From the NCBI RefSeq assembly GCF_029946505.1, contig NZ_JARZHG010000043.1, forward strand, positions 1 to 64,000: a stretch of DNA of 64,000 nucleotides. The letters run 5' to 3'. Made by a program: the position numbers and the translations under genes. Position 1 is the stretch's first letter, and every line of letters starts with the position of its first letter. The notes beneath the pieces are model-generated. The model had not been told where the DNA came from. It was given only the letters and a program-made list of their open reading frames with translations, and ran no database searches. Below are positions 54,313-63,109 of the stretch, in pieces. This stretch comes from Polyangium sp. y55x31 (GTDB lineage Bacteria; Myxococcota_A; Polyangia; Polyangiales; Polyangiaceae).

Positions 54313-55959
54313 GTGCCGACGATCAAGCACATCATCGAGACGCAAGGCGGCCGTATCCTCCAACGCTGGGCCGAGGAGGCGCAGAAAACGGCGTCGGCGC
54401 GTGGACTCTCGCGGCCCGAGTTGATGAACATCATGCCGCTGTACCTCGCGTCCCTCGTCGAGCCGGATGGGCATACGCCGAGCGGCCGCCAGCTCGAGCT
54501 CGTGGAGAGCCACGTCGCTTCCCGCCTCCGCCACGGCTTCGATCTCGCCGAGCTTCAGAGCGAATTTGCCCTTCTTGGCCGCTGCATCTTCCAGGCGTGG
54601 GCGGCCGTGCCGCCCGAGGAGCGGTGTGAGCCGCTCGAGGTCGACAGGATCCTCGAAGTCGTGCACGGGTCGGCGGTGCTGGTGTCCGACATGTTCGTCC
54701 GGCACCTCCTCGACGACGCGCAATCGGAGAAGCGGTTTTTCCGGTTGATACGGCAGGCATTCACGGGCGAGCCGCCCGACGCGCTCCGCAGGTCCCTGAC
54801 CCTGGCCGACCGGCTCCACACCGCCATGCCGATCGTCATGGAGGCGCTCGGCGCCGCGACGGCGGCCATCCTGCTTCATGAGCCCACGACTGAAAAGCTC
54901 GTGATGACCGCGTCGGCGGGGCTCGCCGACGAGCGGCTCACGCATTACGCCCGCTCGCTCGCGCCCTCCTCGTTTGCCGGGAAGATCGCGTCGCGCGGCG
55001 AGACGACGACGATCCTCGACGCCGAGACGACCGAGCTCGACGTCACCGACAACCTCCGCCATAGCGGCATCCATGCACTCCTCGGGGTCCGTATCCCCCT
55101 CCAGCACAGGCTCCTCGGCGTGATGTACGTCGGCATGCGCGAGCAGCGGCCTTTCTCGGCGCGGGAGAAGCGGCGTATCGAGGCGATCGCCGAGCACCTC
55201 GCGCTCCTCATCGAGAACGCCGAGCTCTACAACATGCTGGAGGAGCAAATCGAGGCGCTGCACGAGGAGCAGCGGATGCGGGACGTCCTCTCGTCGATCC
55301 TCGTGCACGACCTCCGCGGCCCCCTCTCTGCGGCGCGCGTGGCCGCGCAACTGGTGGACCGCTCGACCTACGACCCCAAGTCCAAACGCTGGACGTCGAC
55401 CGTCCTCCGGAGCCTGGACCGCACCGAGCGCATGGTGAGCGACCTGCTCGACGCGCAGCGCGTCAAGGCGGGTGACCGCCTCCCCATCTCATACGAGCGC
55501 TGCGATATCCTCGATATCGTGCGAGACGTCGTGGCCGAGCTCTCCCAGCAGCACGGCGATCGTTTCGTCGTCGTCGCGCCCGAAGGGCCCACGACGGGGA
55601 GCTTTGGTCGCGAGGAGCTCCGGCGAGCCTTCTGGAACCTCGCGTCGAACGCGCTCAAATACGGATCGGCGGACCCGGTGCGTTTCACCGTGCGGTCCCT
55701 GCCGGACCACGTCGAGGTGGAGGTCCACAACGAGGGCCGGCCCATCCCCGCGGACGAGCAGGCCACGCTGTTCGAGCCCTTCACCCGCGCGCGCCACGAG
55801 CGCGCGTCGCCGGGCGGCTGGGGGCTCGGGCTCGCCATCGTCCGCGGCGTCGCGGAGGCCCATGGCGGGAGCGTCGACGTCGTGAGCGCCCCCGGATGCG
55901 GGACGTCATTCACGATGCGGCTGCCGTTCGAGGGCGAAGGCGCGCGGCGCGCGGGATGA
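54313..55959 (+). CDS. Histidine kinase with RsbRD-like N-terminus and GAF domain
   Basis: 548 residues, no TM segment. Residues about 1-140 match the RsbT co-antagonist (RsbRD) N-terminal helical type (HIIETQGGRILQRWAEEAQ...HGFDLAELQSEFALLGRCIFQAW). A GAF-like domain spans about 155-305 (TAAILLHEPTTEKLVMTASAGLAD), then HisKA with the phospho-acceptor His in SSILVHDLRGPLSAARVA (about 330) and HATPase with NLASNALKYG, EGRPIP and GWGLGLAIVRGVAEAHGG. It should be a cytoplasmic kinase reading a small-molecule signal. The start is GTG 54313 with GGAGG 5-9 nt upstream. No response regulator lies beside it, so the partner is elsewhere. Confidence 0.9.
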   Translation: MPTIKHIIETQGGRILQRWAEEAQKTASARGLSRPELMNIMPLYLASLVEPDGHTPSGRQLELVESHVASRLRHGFDLAELQSEFALLGRCIFQAWAAVPPEERCEPLEVDRILEVVHGSAVLVSDMFVRHLLDDAQSEKRFFRLIRQAFTGEPPDALRRSLTLADRLHTAMPIVMEALGAATAAILLHEPTTEKLVMTASAGLADERLTHYARSLAPSSFAGKIASRGETTTILDAETTELDVTDNLRHSGIHALLGVRIPLQHRLLGVMYVGMREQRPFSAREKRRIEAIAEHLALLIENAELYNMLEEQIEALHEEQRMRDVLSSILVHDLRGPLSAARVAAQLVDRSTYDPKSKRWTSTVLRSLDRTERMVSDLLDAQRVKAGDRLPISYERCDILDIVRDVVAELSQQHGDRFVVVAPEGPTTGSFGREELRRAFWNLASNALKYGSADPVRFTVRSLPDHVEVEVHNEGRPIPADEQATLFEPFTRARHERASPGGWGLGLAIVRGVAEAHGGSVDVVSAPGCGTSFTMRLPFEGEGARRAG

Positions 55960-56054
55960 GGCAACCGCCACGGACGCGCTCGCGGGCGCAGCGAGGCGTG
56001 GGCCGAGCCCGAGCGCGTTGACGCTCCTGCCTCCCCGGTGCGACCATCGCGGCC

Positions 56055-56939
56055 ATGCAGGAAACGATGAACCAAGTCGGCGCGGGCCTCACGAGCCTGA
56101 AGACCACGCTCGTCGAATTCGCCGTGCGGTACGGGCTTCAGATCCTCGGCGCGTCCGTCATCGTCCTCGTCGGGTTCAAGGCGGCGGGATACCTGACCCG
56201 CATGCTCGACACCTGGCTCGAGAAGAAGACCACGATCGACGTCGCGCTCCGGACCCTCATCGTCCGCTTGCTCCGGCTCGTCGTCGTCGGCGCCACGATC
56301 GTCATTGCCGCGGAGAAGATCGGCGTCCCGGTCGCCTCACTCATCGCCGGCCTCGGTGTTGCCGGCGTCGGCATCGGCCTCGCCATGCAGGGCGTGCTCT
56401 CGAACCTCATCGCGGGCATGACCATCTTTTTCCTCAAGCCCTTCAAGGTCGGCGAATACATCGACGTCCTCAAGGAGCACGGCGAGGTCGTCGACATCAC
56501 GCTCTTCTCGACCACCCTCCGCCACACCGACCAATCCCTGATCGTCATCCCGAACCGCCAGATTTCCGGCGAAATCCTGCACAACTACGGGACGAAGCGC
56601 CAGCTCGACATCGAGATCGGCATTGCGTACGCCTCCGATATCGGAAAGGCGCTCGACGTCGCGACGGAGACCGTCCTCGCCGATTCGCGCGTGCTGAGAG
56701 AGCCGGCGCCGCTCATCGGCGTTCGCAAGGTCGGCGATGCCGTGCTCACGGTCTCCGTCCGTCCCTGGGTGCGCGTCCCCGACTACGAGCTGGCGCTCCT
56801 TGGTCTTTATCGCGCGCTCGTCGAGGCCTATCGCGATCGGGGCATCGACATCCCCCTCCCCCAGCGCGAGATCCGCGTCCACGCGGAGACCGGCGCGGCG
56901 CGGGCCGCCCTCGGCGCGCCGGTCGTCAAGGTCAACTGA
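56055..56939 (+). CDS. MscS-family mechanosensitive channel
   Basis: 294 residues. Three TM segments at about 24-48, 65-85 and 95-125 are followed by the MscS pore helix and channel domain: VAGLGVAGVGIGLAMQGVLSNLIAGMTIFFLKPFKVGEYIDV, with the Gly/Ala pattern of TM3, and the cytoplasmic beta and alpha/beta domains (TLFSTTLRHTDQSLIVIPNRQISG, then the vestibule end DIPLPQREIRV). It protects against osmotic downshock by opening under membrane tension. Size (about 290) fits the small MscS. It is 95 bp after the kinase stop and likely has its own promoter. Confidence 0.94.
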   Translation: MQETMNQVGAGLTSLKTTLVEFAVRYGLQILGASVIVLVGFKAAGYLTRMLDTWLEKKTTIDVALRTLIVRLLRLVVVGATIVIAAEKIGVPVASLIAGLGVAGVGIGLAMQGVLSNLIAGMTIFFLKPFKVGEYIDVLKEHGEVVDITLFSTTLRHTDQSLIVIPNRQISGEILHNYGTKRQLDIEIGIAYASDIGKALDVATETVLADSRVLREPAPLIGVRKVGDAVLTVSVRPWVRVPDYELALLGLYRALVEAYRDRGIDIPLPQREIRVHAETGAARAALGAPVVKVN

Positions 56940-56960
56940 CGCCGGCGCGGCGCGGGAGTT

Positions 56961-58361
56961 TCATCGCACCCGCTGCACGGCCGGCGGCACCCAGGCGCCG
57001 TCGAGCACCGCCTGCGCGGGCCAGTACATGCGCAACATCAGGACGAACTTCCCTTGCGGGGCCGGCAGCCAGTTCGACGCCTTGTCCTCGTCGGGGGGCG
57101 TGTTCTGGATGTAGAGGTCCAGCGAGCCGTCCGCGTTCCGCTTCATCACGTCGTCCGAGTGGATGGCGTAGCGACGGATCGCATTCGGGTGGAAGAACAT
57201 CTGATCGTTGTACAGGGTCAGCGACCAGAACCCGCTCACCGGCGGAGTTTGGCCCTTGGGAAAGTGCAGCCTGTAACGGTTTGCGCCGTCGAGCGGCTGC
57301 CCATCGCCGTCCACCTTCGTGAGGGGATAAACGGCGTCCTCGGGCAGGTTCGCGCCGAGGCCGACGAGGGCGATGAAGGCTCGCTGAAGGTAATCGGTGC
57401 CATAATCACCCGTTTTCAGCGTGATCGTCCAGCCATTCACGCTTTTCCCTGCATTCTTCTCGTGGGCTCGGATGCGCTCGAGCCCTGCTTTCGGCGCGCG
57501 CTCGAGTCCCCGGGCCACGGCTGGGTCGAGCTTGTGCAGATCGAAGTCCTGCCCAGGCACGATCCCGATCCTGGCGAGCTTCGTGATCATGGGCGCGTCC
57601 GCGGCCGCAGGCGGGTTTTCCTTCATGTGCGCCGCGAGGGCCTTGAAGAAAACAGCCGCTTCCATGGCGTTCACCTGGTCCACCGGCGGCGCCGTCATGT
57701 CGACGTTCGGATCGACCGCGCCGCGCGGCGGCGTATGGGTTTTGCCGTAGGCGCTGAGCGGCGTCAGGGAAAGCTGGTCCTGGAAAGCGTGCACCGCCGC
57801 GAGGTCGGCCGGTGTCCCGGTGGTATGGGTCCGACCGATGATCCATACCGTCTCGGTGGGCGATCGGATCTCCTTCATGCCTTGCGGGAGCGCGCCCTTG
57901 AAGCGCGGGCCGACGATTGCGAAATTTCCGGCCTGGGTCCCGGTCGTGCGCGTGCCCGGGGAGGCGAACACGTTGGTCCAGCCGGACAGCATCGGCATCA
58001 GGTAATAACGTCCTTTGGCCTCGGGGACGTGCAGGATCACGGGCTCTTTGGAGAGATCCAGCCATGCCTGCGAATACAGCGTATCGTTGTTGGGGGCCAC
58101 CACGCTCGTGAATCCGGCGGTGAGGAGCTCCCGCGCGTGGCTGAACTGATTGATGGGCGCTCCGCGCTCCGTCGGCGACGCGACGTTGGTCAGCACGTCT
58201 TTGGTGATCGCCATGCTCACCAGCGGATACCCGTACACATAGGCCTCCACGCCGATCGCGAAGGCCTCCTCCTCGCTCATCGGGGCCTTCGGCTCGGCCG
58301 CGGCCGCCGGCAGGGCGCCCGCGCCGATCACCAGGCACAGCGAAATCAGCACGTTCTTCAT
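56961..58361 (-). CDS. Secreted DUF1254/DUF1214 domain protein
   Basis: 466 residues with a signal peptide (about 1-21, MKNVLISLCLVIGAGALPAAA). DUF1254 (about 40-170, with AYVYGYPLVSMAITKDVL, VVAPNNDTLYSQAWLDLSKEPVILHVP) is followed by DUF1214 (about 350-450, SGFWSLTLYNDQMFFHPNAIRRYAIHSDDVMK), a pair found together in many periplasmic proteins of unknown function. No catalytic motif is assigned. GAGGGGAATCC lies just before the ATG at 58361. It converges with the MscS gene (21-bp gap). Confidence 0.9.
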   Translation of the reverse strand: MKNVLISLCLVIGAGALPAAAAEPKAPMSEEEAFAIGVEAYVYGYPLVSMAITKDVLTNVASPTERGAPINQFSHARELLTAGFTSVVAPNNDTLYSQAWLDLSKEPVILHVPEAKGRYYLMPMLSGWTNVFASPGTRTTGTQAGNFAIVGPRFKGALPQGMKEIRSPTETVWIIGRTHTTGTPADLAAVHAFQDQLSLTPLSAYGKTHTPPRGAVDPNVDMTAPPVDQVNAMEAAVFFKALAAHMKENPPAAADAPMITKLARIGIVPGQDFDLHKLDPAVARGLERAPKAGLERIRAHEKNAGKSVNGWTITLKTGDYGTDYLQRAFIALVGLGANLPEDAVYPLTKVDGDGQPLDGANRYRLHFPKGQTPPVSGFWSLTLYNDQMFFHPNAIRRYAIHSDDVMKRNADGSLDLYIQNTPPDEDKASNWLPAPQGKFVLMLRMYWPAQAVLDGAWVPPAVQRVR

Positions 58362-58385
58362 GGATTCCCCTCGTCTCCTCTGGGC

Positions 58386-58418
58386 TCGGGCAGCGGGCAT
58401 GGTTTGCCTGCCGCCCGA
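58386..58418 (-). promoter_or_regulatory. Hairpin upstream of the DUF1254 gene
   Basis: TCGGGCAGCGGGCA (58386-58399) and TGCCTGCCGCCCGA (58405-58418) pair at 12 of 14 positions around a 5-nt loop. It sits about 25 nt before the ATG of the minus-strand DUF1254 gene and 120 nt after the LRR lipoprotein stop. It could act as a leader structure, an operator or a terminator without T-run for the upstream gene. Confidence 0.4.
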
Positions 58419-58537
58419 ACCCGCGGAGCCGGCCCTTGCGAAAGCCTGGCCACGGGGGGTCGATGTCGCCGCGACGTCGCGGGAAAATCAGCGTGTCCGT
58501 ACCTGCGTCGCGCGGCCTTCGGCGCGACGCGCGGCCG

Positions 58538-59347
58538 TCACTCGTCGTGCACCTTGAGCCCGGGGATCCCGAGCATCACGGCCTGACCACTCACGGCCGA
58601 GCCCGCGATGTGCAGGTTCTTCAGGCTCTTGAGTTCCTTCAGCGGCGAAAGATCGGTCACGCGCGTGCGCTTCATCTGCAACATTTCGAGCTTCTTCAGC
58701 TTCGAGAGCGGCGTCAGATCCGTCACCTCGGTCTCGTCGATCTGAAGCTCCGTCAGGCTCGAAAGCCCCGACAGCGGCGTGAGATCCTTGACCGGCGTCC
58801 GGCCGATGTCGAGCCGATCGAGCTTCGCCAGGCCTGCGAGCGGCGTGAGGTCTTTGACCTGCGTGGCCGCGATGCGCAGCGACTCGATCGTCGTGAGCGT
58901 CTTCAGCGGGCTCAGATCCTCGATCTTCCCGGGCGGCAGGTAGAGGCCCTTCACCGACGTGAACAGCGGGAAGATGCACGGGTCGAGCTCGTCGAGCTTC
59001 ACCTCGGTCAAGTTCAGCGTCTTCGCTTTGCCGAGGTCCGCCCGCGTCAGCGCGCCCTCGGGCTTCTGCGCTTGCACGCGCACGATGTTCTCGAACTTCG
59101 AATCCGCGAACGTGATCGTCGCATCCTTCGAGCACACGACGTCCTTTTTCTTCGGCGGCGGCGCGGGCTCCGCGGCGCTCGGCGTCGGCGTCGGCGTGGG
59201 CGCAGGCGCCTGTGCAGCGGAAGCGACGGGCGCGGCGCTCGGCTTCGGCGGCGCGGCGTCGGGCTTCTTCTCGTCACATCCGACGAGCGAGGTGAGGGCG
59301 ATCGAGAGGGCGATTCCCGCGAGGGGCGCGATCGTTCGGGGCAGCAT
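58538..59347 (-). CDS. Leucine-rich-repeat lipoprotein (internalin-like)
   Basis: 269 residues. The signal MLPRTIAPLAGIALSIALTSLVGC has an LVGC lipobox, then a Pro/Ala linker with a TPTPTP stretch and a KKKD. Six or so LRRs of about 22 residues follow (SPLKTLTTIESLRIAATQVKDLTP, LAGLAKLDRLDIGRTPVKDLTP, LSGLSSLTELQIDETEVTDLTP, LSKLKKLEMLQMKRTRVTDLSP), of the internalin type, which bind proteins. It should be exposed at the outer membrane. Divergent from the 59474 gene (126 bp between starts). ATG 59347 is the start giving the signal peptide; no strong ribosome site is evident. Confidence 0.85.
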   Translation of the reverse strand: MLPRTIAPLAGIALSIALTSLVGCDEKKPDAAPPKPSAAPVASAAQAPAPTPTPTPSAAEPAPPPKKKDVVCSKDATITFADSKFENIVRVQAQKPEGALTRADLGKAKTLNLTEVKLDELDPCIFPLFTSVKGLYLPPGKIEDLSPLKTLTTIESLRIAATQVKDLTPLAGLAKLDRLDIGRTPVKDLTPLSGLSSLTELQIDETEVTDLTPLSKLKKLEMLQMKRTRVTDLSPLKELKSLKNLHIAGSAVSGQAVMLGIPGLKVHDE

Positions 59348-59473
59348 CGGCGCCGATGGTACAAGGCCCGAGCGCGGTGGGGTAGATCTTGGCTACGGCG
59401 TGACGAACGCGTCGTTGCGCTGCGCTACGATCACTCGTACCATCCGGTCTCCCGCGAAACGGCGAGGGAGCAC

Positions 59474-60739
59474 TTGACGGCCGCACGACTCGACTTCGGC
59501 AGCAAGCTGAGCGAATGGGCGCTCGCCCCGACCTACAGGGCGTTCGAGTGTTTCCGCGAGGTGCGCGTCCCGCAGGGCCTCGCCGAAGTCTCGCACGACA
59601 AGCTGCTCGGCGCGCTCACCTCGGCCGTCGAGATCACGGCGAAGCGGCTCGGTTTGAAGCCCCGCGACGTCGAGGCGATCCTGCCGTGGGCCGGGTACAT
59701 GGGCCAGCTCCAGCAGCTCGAGCGCGCGCGTGTCGAGGCGCAGACCGTCTTCGAGCAGTACGCCGTGTCCGTCGGCGGCCTGCTCACGGGCCTCGCCGGC
59801 GCCACGATGGAGGTCGATCCGAAGCGCAAGAGCGCCGCGCAGACGCTCACGAACGTGGCGCGTCGCTTCTCGCGCGAGCGCGCGCTCGTGGGCCCCTTGA
59901 AGGTGCTCGCGGCCGAACTCGAAGCCTGGGAAGAGGCCATGGAGAAGGCCGGAGAGCTCATCGATCGGAGCCGGCTCGTCCATCGGCACCTGCAGCGGCG
60001 GCAGCTCTTCCGCGTCTCGCTCGTGTTCTTGATCTTCGCCATCTGCTCGGTCGCGGGCGCGTTCGTGATCCGCGAGCGCCGCATCACTGCAGCCCGCGCG
60101 CAGCTCGACGCGCGCATCACGGCCGCGACCGACCCGTGCTCGATCACCGACATCGACGAGGAGGAGAAGCGGCACGCGCTCCCCGAGCATTTCGCGCGCA
60201 TCGACGAGAAGAAGAAGGTCTGCGAGGAGCGGCGGGCGCGCGAGCGGTACGAGGCCTCGTGCGACGCGCTCGCGAAGGCCGTCGAGTCGGGCAAGCTCTC
60301 CGCGGAGGACAAGGCGACCGCGAAGGGTGCTGCCGAGAAGCTCGAACGCGCGGCGGAGGCGAAGCTCGTGGCCGCGGACCTCATGGCCAAAGAGGCCGAG
60401 ATGCCGTGCGGCGACACGAAGGCGAAGGGCCGCATCTGGCTCGCGTACGCGCGCGGCGCGGCGCGCTCCTCGGCGGCGTGGGCCGACGTGCCGGAGATCT
60501 CCGAGGACCTCAAGAAGGCCCTCGCGTCGAAGGAGCTCGAAAAGGAGACGGCCTACAAAGAGGGCATCGCGCCGGACGCCGAGGAGGTCGCGTCCCGCGC
60601 GATCAAGGGCGACGCCGTGGCCATGGAGCGCGCCGAGAAACTTTGCAACGGTCGTGCGGCCTACGGGCTCGAGGTCGGCAAGAAGTGCCAGCGGTTCCTT
60701 CAGATCCTCGAAGGGCTCGCGAAGCAAAAAAAGAAGTGA
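59474..60739 (+). CDS. Single-pass membrane protein of unknown function upstream of triad C
   Basis: 421 residues from a TTG at 59474, which has GAGGGAG 4-10 nt upstream and starts the sequence LTAARLDFGSKLSEWAL (Met by convention). The first 170 residues are helical and cytoplasmic, one TM helix lies at about 178-198 (SLVFLIFAICSVAGAFVI), and the rest is a charged helical domain with Cys (DPCSIT, KVCEERR, EMPCGDT, ELCNGRA, GKKCQR) that may be periplasmic. I recognise no family. It is divergent from the LRR lipoprotein gene and lies 67 bp before the third kinase gene on the same strand; a functional link is possible but not shown. Confidence 0.68.
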   Translation: MTAARLDFGSKLSEWALAPTYRAFECFREVRVPQGLAEVSHDKLLGALTSAVEITAKRLGLKPRDVEAILPWAGYMGQLQQLERARVEAQTVFEQYAVSVGGLLTGLAGATMEVDPKRKSAAQTLTNVARRFSRERALVGPLKVLAAELEAWEEAMEKAGELIDRSRLVHRHLQRRQLFRVSLVFLIFAICSVAGAFVIRERRITAARAQLDARITAATDPCSITDIDEEEKRHALPEHFARIDEKKKVCEERRARERYEASCDALAKAVESGKLSAEDKATAKGAAEKLERAAEAKLVAADLMAKEAEMPCGDTKAKGRIWLAYARGAARSSAAWADVPEISEDLKKALASKELEKETAYKEGIAPDAEEVASRAIKGDAVAMERAEKLCNGRAAYGLEVGKKCQRFLQILEGLAKQKKK

Positions 60740-60806
60740 GCCGGCCGTCCGCGAAAACCCGGCGCTTACCTTGACAGCCCCGCGACGAGACGGTTCGATC
60801 AACACG

Positions 60807-62156
60807 ATGGAGCGGGTGGCCGACGACGTCTTCCAGCGAGCCCGGGCCCGTGTGGGCCAGGTCTTGCGCGGCAAATGGCGGCTCGACCGCCTGCTCGGCG
60901 TCGGCGGCACCGCGTGCGTCTACGCGGCCACGCACAGGAACGGCAAGCGCGGCGCGGTGAAGCTCCTCCGCCCGGAGTTCGCGACCGACGAGGAAGCGCG
61001 CCATCGGTTCCTGCGCGAAGGGTACGTCGCGAACCGGATCGAGCATCCGGGCGCGGTCGCCGTGCTCGACGACGACACCGCGGAGGACGGCACGGTTTTC
61101 CTCGTGATGGAGCTGCTCGAAGGGCAGAACCTCGAGGAGCGCGGGCGCGCGTTTCCCGGCGGACGCCTGCATCCCTCCGAGGTCGCGTTCGTCGCGGAGC
61201 GCTTGCTCGACGTCCTCGCGGCCGCGCACGACAAGGGCATCGTGCATCGGGATCTGAAGCCCGAGAACGTGTTTTTGACGCGGACCGGCCAGGTGAAGAT
61301 CCTCGACTTCGGCATCGCGCGCATGCGGGAGACCGCGGCGGTCGGGGGCGTCGGTCGCGCCACCGAGGTCGGCGCCGTCATGGGCACGCCGGCCTTCATG
61401 CCGCCCGAGCAGGCCCTCGGGCACACGGCCGAGATCGACGCGCGCACCGACCTCTGGGCGCTCGGCGCGGTCATGTTTTACGCGCTCTCCGGCAGGCTGG
61501 TCCACGAGGCCGAGACCGTGAACAAGGTCCTGCTCCTCGCGATGACGCGGCAAGCTCCGCCGATCGCCTCGCTCGTGCCGGGTTTGCCGCAGGCGTTCTG
61601 CGAGGTCGTCGATTACGCGCTCGCCTTCGATCGCCAGCGCCGCTGGCCCGACGCGCGCACGATGCAACGCGCCCTCCGCGCCGCCATGCAGCTCATGCCG
61701 CCGGCGCCGCCGATCACGATGGGTCCTGCCGAGAGCGGCGCCGTACAGGGGCCCGGCGCGGCGCGGCTCACGGGCTCGCCGTTCTCGCGCGACGCCGCGT
61801 CGCCGGCTGCTTCGCGCAAGGCCGTCCTCGTCGGCGCATCACTCGCGGCTGTCCTCGTGCTCGGCGGCGTCGGGTTCGTCCTCGTCCGCGTCCGCGGGAC
61901 GACGCCCACCTCGGCGGCGACCGCTCCTGCGAGCACGCCCGCGCCGCCTCCGAGCCTCGCGCCGCCTGCATCCGCGGCGACCTCCGCCGCGCTCGCGCCC
62001 ACGCCGCCGCCCTCGGCGAGCGCCGCGCCGAAGACGACGGCGGGGACACGCGTCCCGCCCGTCGTGACCACCGCTACGACCACCGTTCCGACCTCCCAGC
62101 CGAGCACGAAGCCGCCGCAACAAGGCGGCTCGAAGGACATCTTCAGCGAATGGTGA
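60807..62156 (+). CDS. Ser/Thr protein kinase, transmembrane (triad C)
   Basis: 449 residues. The kinase domain (about 20-285) has the Gly loop LLGVGGTACVYAATH, K52 in AVKLL, HRD 147-149 in VHRDLKPENVFL, DFG 167-169 in ILDFGIAR, and FMPPEQ in place of the usual APE; otherwise complete. A long Pro/Ala-rich region contains one TM helix (about 338-360, AVLVGASLAAVLVLGGVGFVLVRV) and a periplasmic tail ending GGSKDIFSEW. The ATG at 60807 has a weak ribosome site. It is the first gene of triad C: its stop overlaps the start of the TPR/PEGA gene by 7 nt. Confidence 0.93.
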   Translation: MERVADDVFQRARARVGQVLRGKWRLDRLLGVGGTACVYAATHRNGKRGAVKLLRPEFATDEEARHRFLREGYVANRIEHPGAVAVLDDDTAEDGTVFLVMELLEGQNLEERGRAFPGGRLHPSEVAFVAERLLDVLAAAHDKGIVHRDLKPENVFLTRTGQVKILDFGIARMRETAAVGGVGRATEVGAVMGTPAFMPPEQALGHTAEIDARTDLWALGAVMFYALSGRLVHEAETVNKVLLLAMTRQAPPIASLVPGLPQAFCEVVDYALAFDRQRRWPDARTMQRALRAAMQLMPPAPPITMGPAESGAVQGPGAARLTGSPFSRDAASPAASRKAVLVGASLAAVLVLGGVGFVLVRVRGTTPTSAATAPASTPAPPPSLAPPASAATSAALAPTPPPSASAAPKTTAGTRVPPVVTTATTTVPTSQPSTKPPQQGGSKDIFSEW

Positions 62157-63109
62157 CCTCGAAGAACGACCGCTCGACCTGGGATCTGCGCAGGCTGCGT
62201 GCCGTGGGGTTTTGCGCGGCCCTTCTTTCGCTTTTGCTCGCGCGTCCTGCCGCGGCCGACCAGATGGAAGACGACATCCGGCGCGCCGAGGAGCTCTTCA
62301 AGGAGGCGCGCGCCGCGGTCGAGCAGCAAGATTACGCGACGGCTTGCCCCAAGTTCGAGCAGAGCCTCGCGCTCGCGCGCCGGGCCGGCACGCTCTTCAA
62401 CCTCGCGCAATGCGAGGAGCACGAGGGCCGGCTCGTCACGGCGCTTCGGTATTACAAGGAGGGCATCGTCGTCCTCGACCCGGGCGACCCGCGCCTCGCG
62501 CCCTCGAAGAAAAAGCTCGCGGAGATCGAGCCGCGCATTCCGTTCCTCACGATCAAGCCGAAGACCGCGCTGCCCAAGGACACCCGCGTCACGATCGACG
62601 GCAAGGAGGCCGAGGGGATCGGCGTCGCGGTGCCCGTCAATCCCGGCAAGCGCACCATCTCCGTGCTCGCGCCGAAGCGCGCCGAGGAAAAGTACGTCCT
62701 CGAAATTGCCGAGGGCGAGCAGGTCGAGATCCTCGTCAATGCCGGCAAGGTCATCATCGAGCCGCCTGCCTTCGGGCCGCGGCGTATCGCGGGCATCGCG
62801 GCGCTCGGCGTGGGCGGGCTCGGGTTCGTCGGGGCGATCATCACGGGCGGGATCATCGTCTCGGCGAATGGCCGCGTGGAGGGAGGTTGTCCCCGCGTGC
62901 AATGCGACACGGCGGAGGGGTACGAGGCGGCCGAGCTCGGCAAGAGTTTGCTCGTGGCGAATGCGATCGCGTGGGGCGTGGGGATCGCGGGGGCGGGGGC
63001 GGGGGCGGTGCTTTTGCTCCTCGACGCGAAGAAGGGCCGGGAAAAACCGAAGACCGGCCATTCCTTCGTGCTCGGGCCTGGCTTCGTGGGGGTCGAAGGG
63101 AAGTTCTGA
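62150..63109 (+). CDS. TPR plus PEGA-like membrane protein (triad C)
   Basis: 319 residues. An N-terminal signal (about 17-36, RAVGFCAALLSLLLARPAAA) is followed by TPR-like helices (about 42-125, ELFKEARAAVEQQDYATACPKFEQSLALARRAGTLFNLAQCEEHEGRLVTALRYYKEG), a PEGA-like beta domain (about 130-200, RVTIDGKEAEGIGVAVPVNPGKRTISVLAPK) and two hydrophobic helices (about 210-240 and 265-290). It ends GPGFVGVEGKF, like its counterparts in triads A and B. ATG 62150 overlaps the kinase stop by 7 nt; its own stop overlaps the lipoprotein ATG by one base (TGATG). Confidence 0.87.
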   Translation: MVTSKNDRSTWDLRRLRAVGFCAALLSLLLARPAAADQMEDDIRRAEELFKEARAAVEQQDYATACPKFEQSLALARRAGTLFNLAQCEEHEGRLVTALRYYKEGIVVLDPGDPRLAPSKKKLAEIEPRIPFLTIKPKTALPKDTRVTIDGKEAEGIGVAVPVNPGKRTISVLAPKRAEEKYVLEIAEGEQVEILVNAGKVIIEPPAFGPRRIAGIAALGVGGLGFVGAIITGGIIVSANGRVEGGCPRVQCDTAEGYEAAELGKSLLVANAIAWGVGIAGAGAGAVLLLLDAKKGREKPKTGHSFVLGPGFVGVEGKF

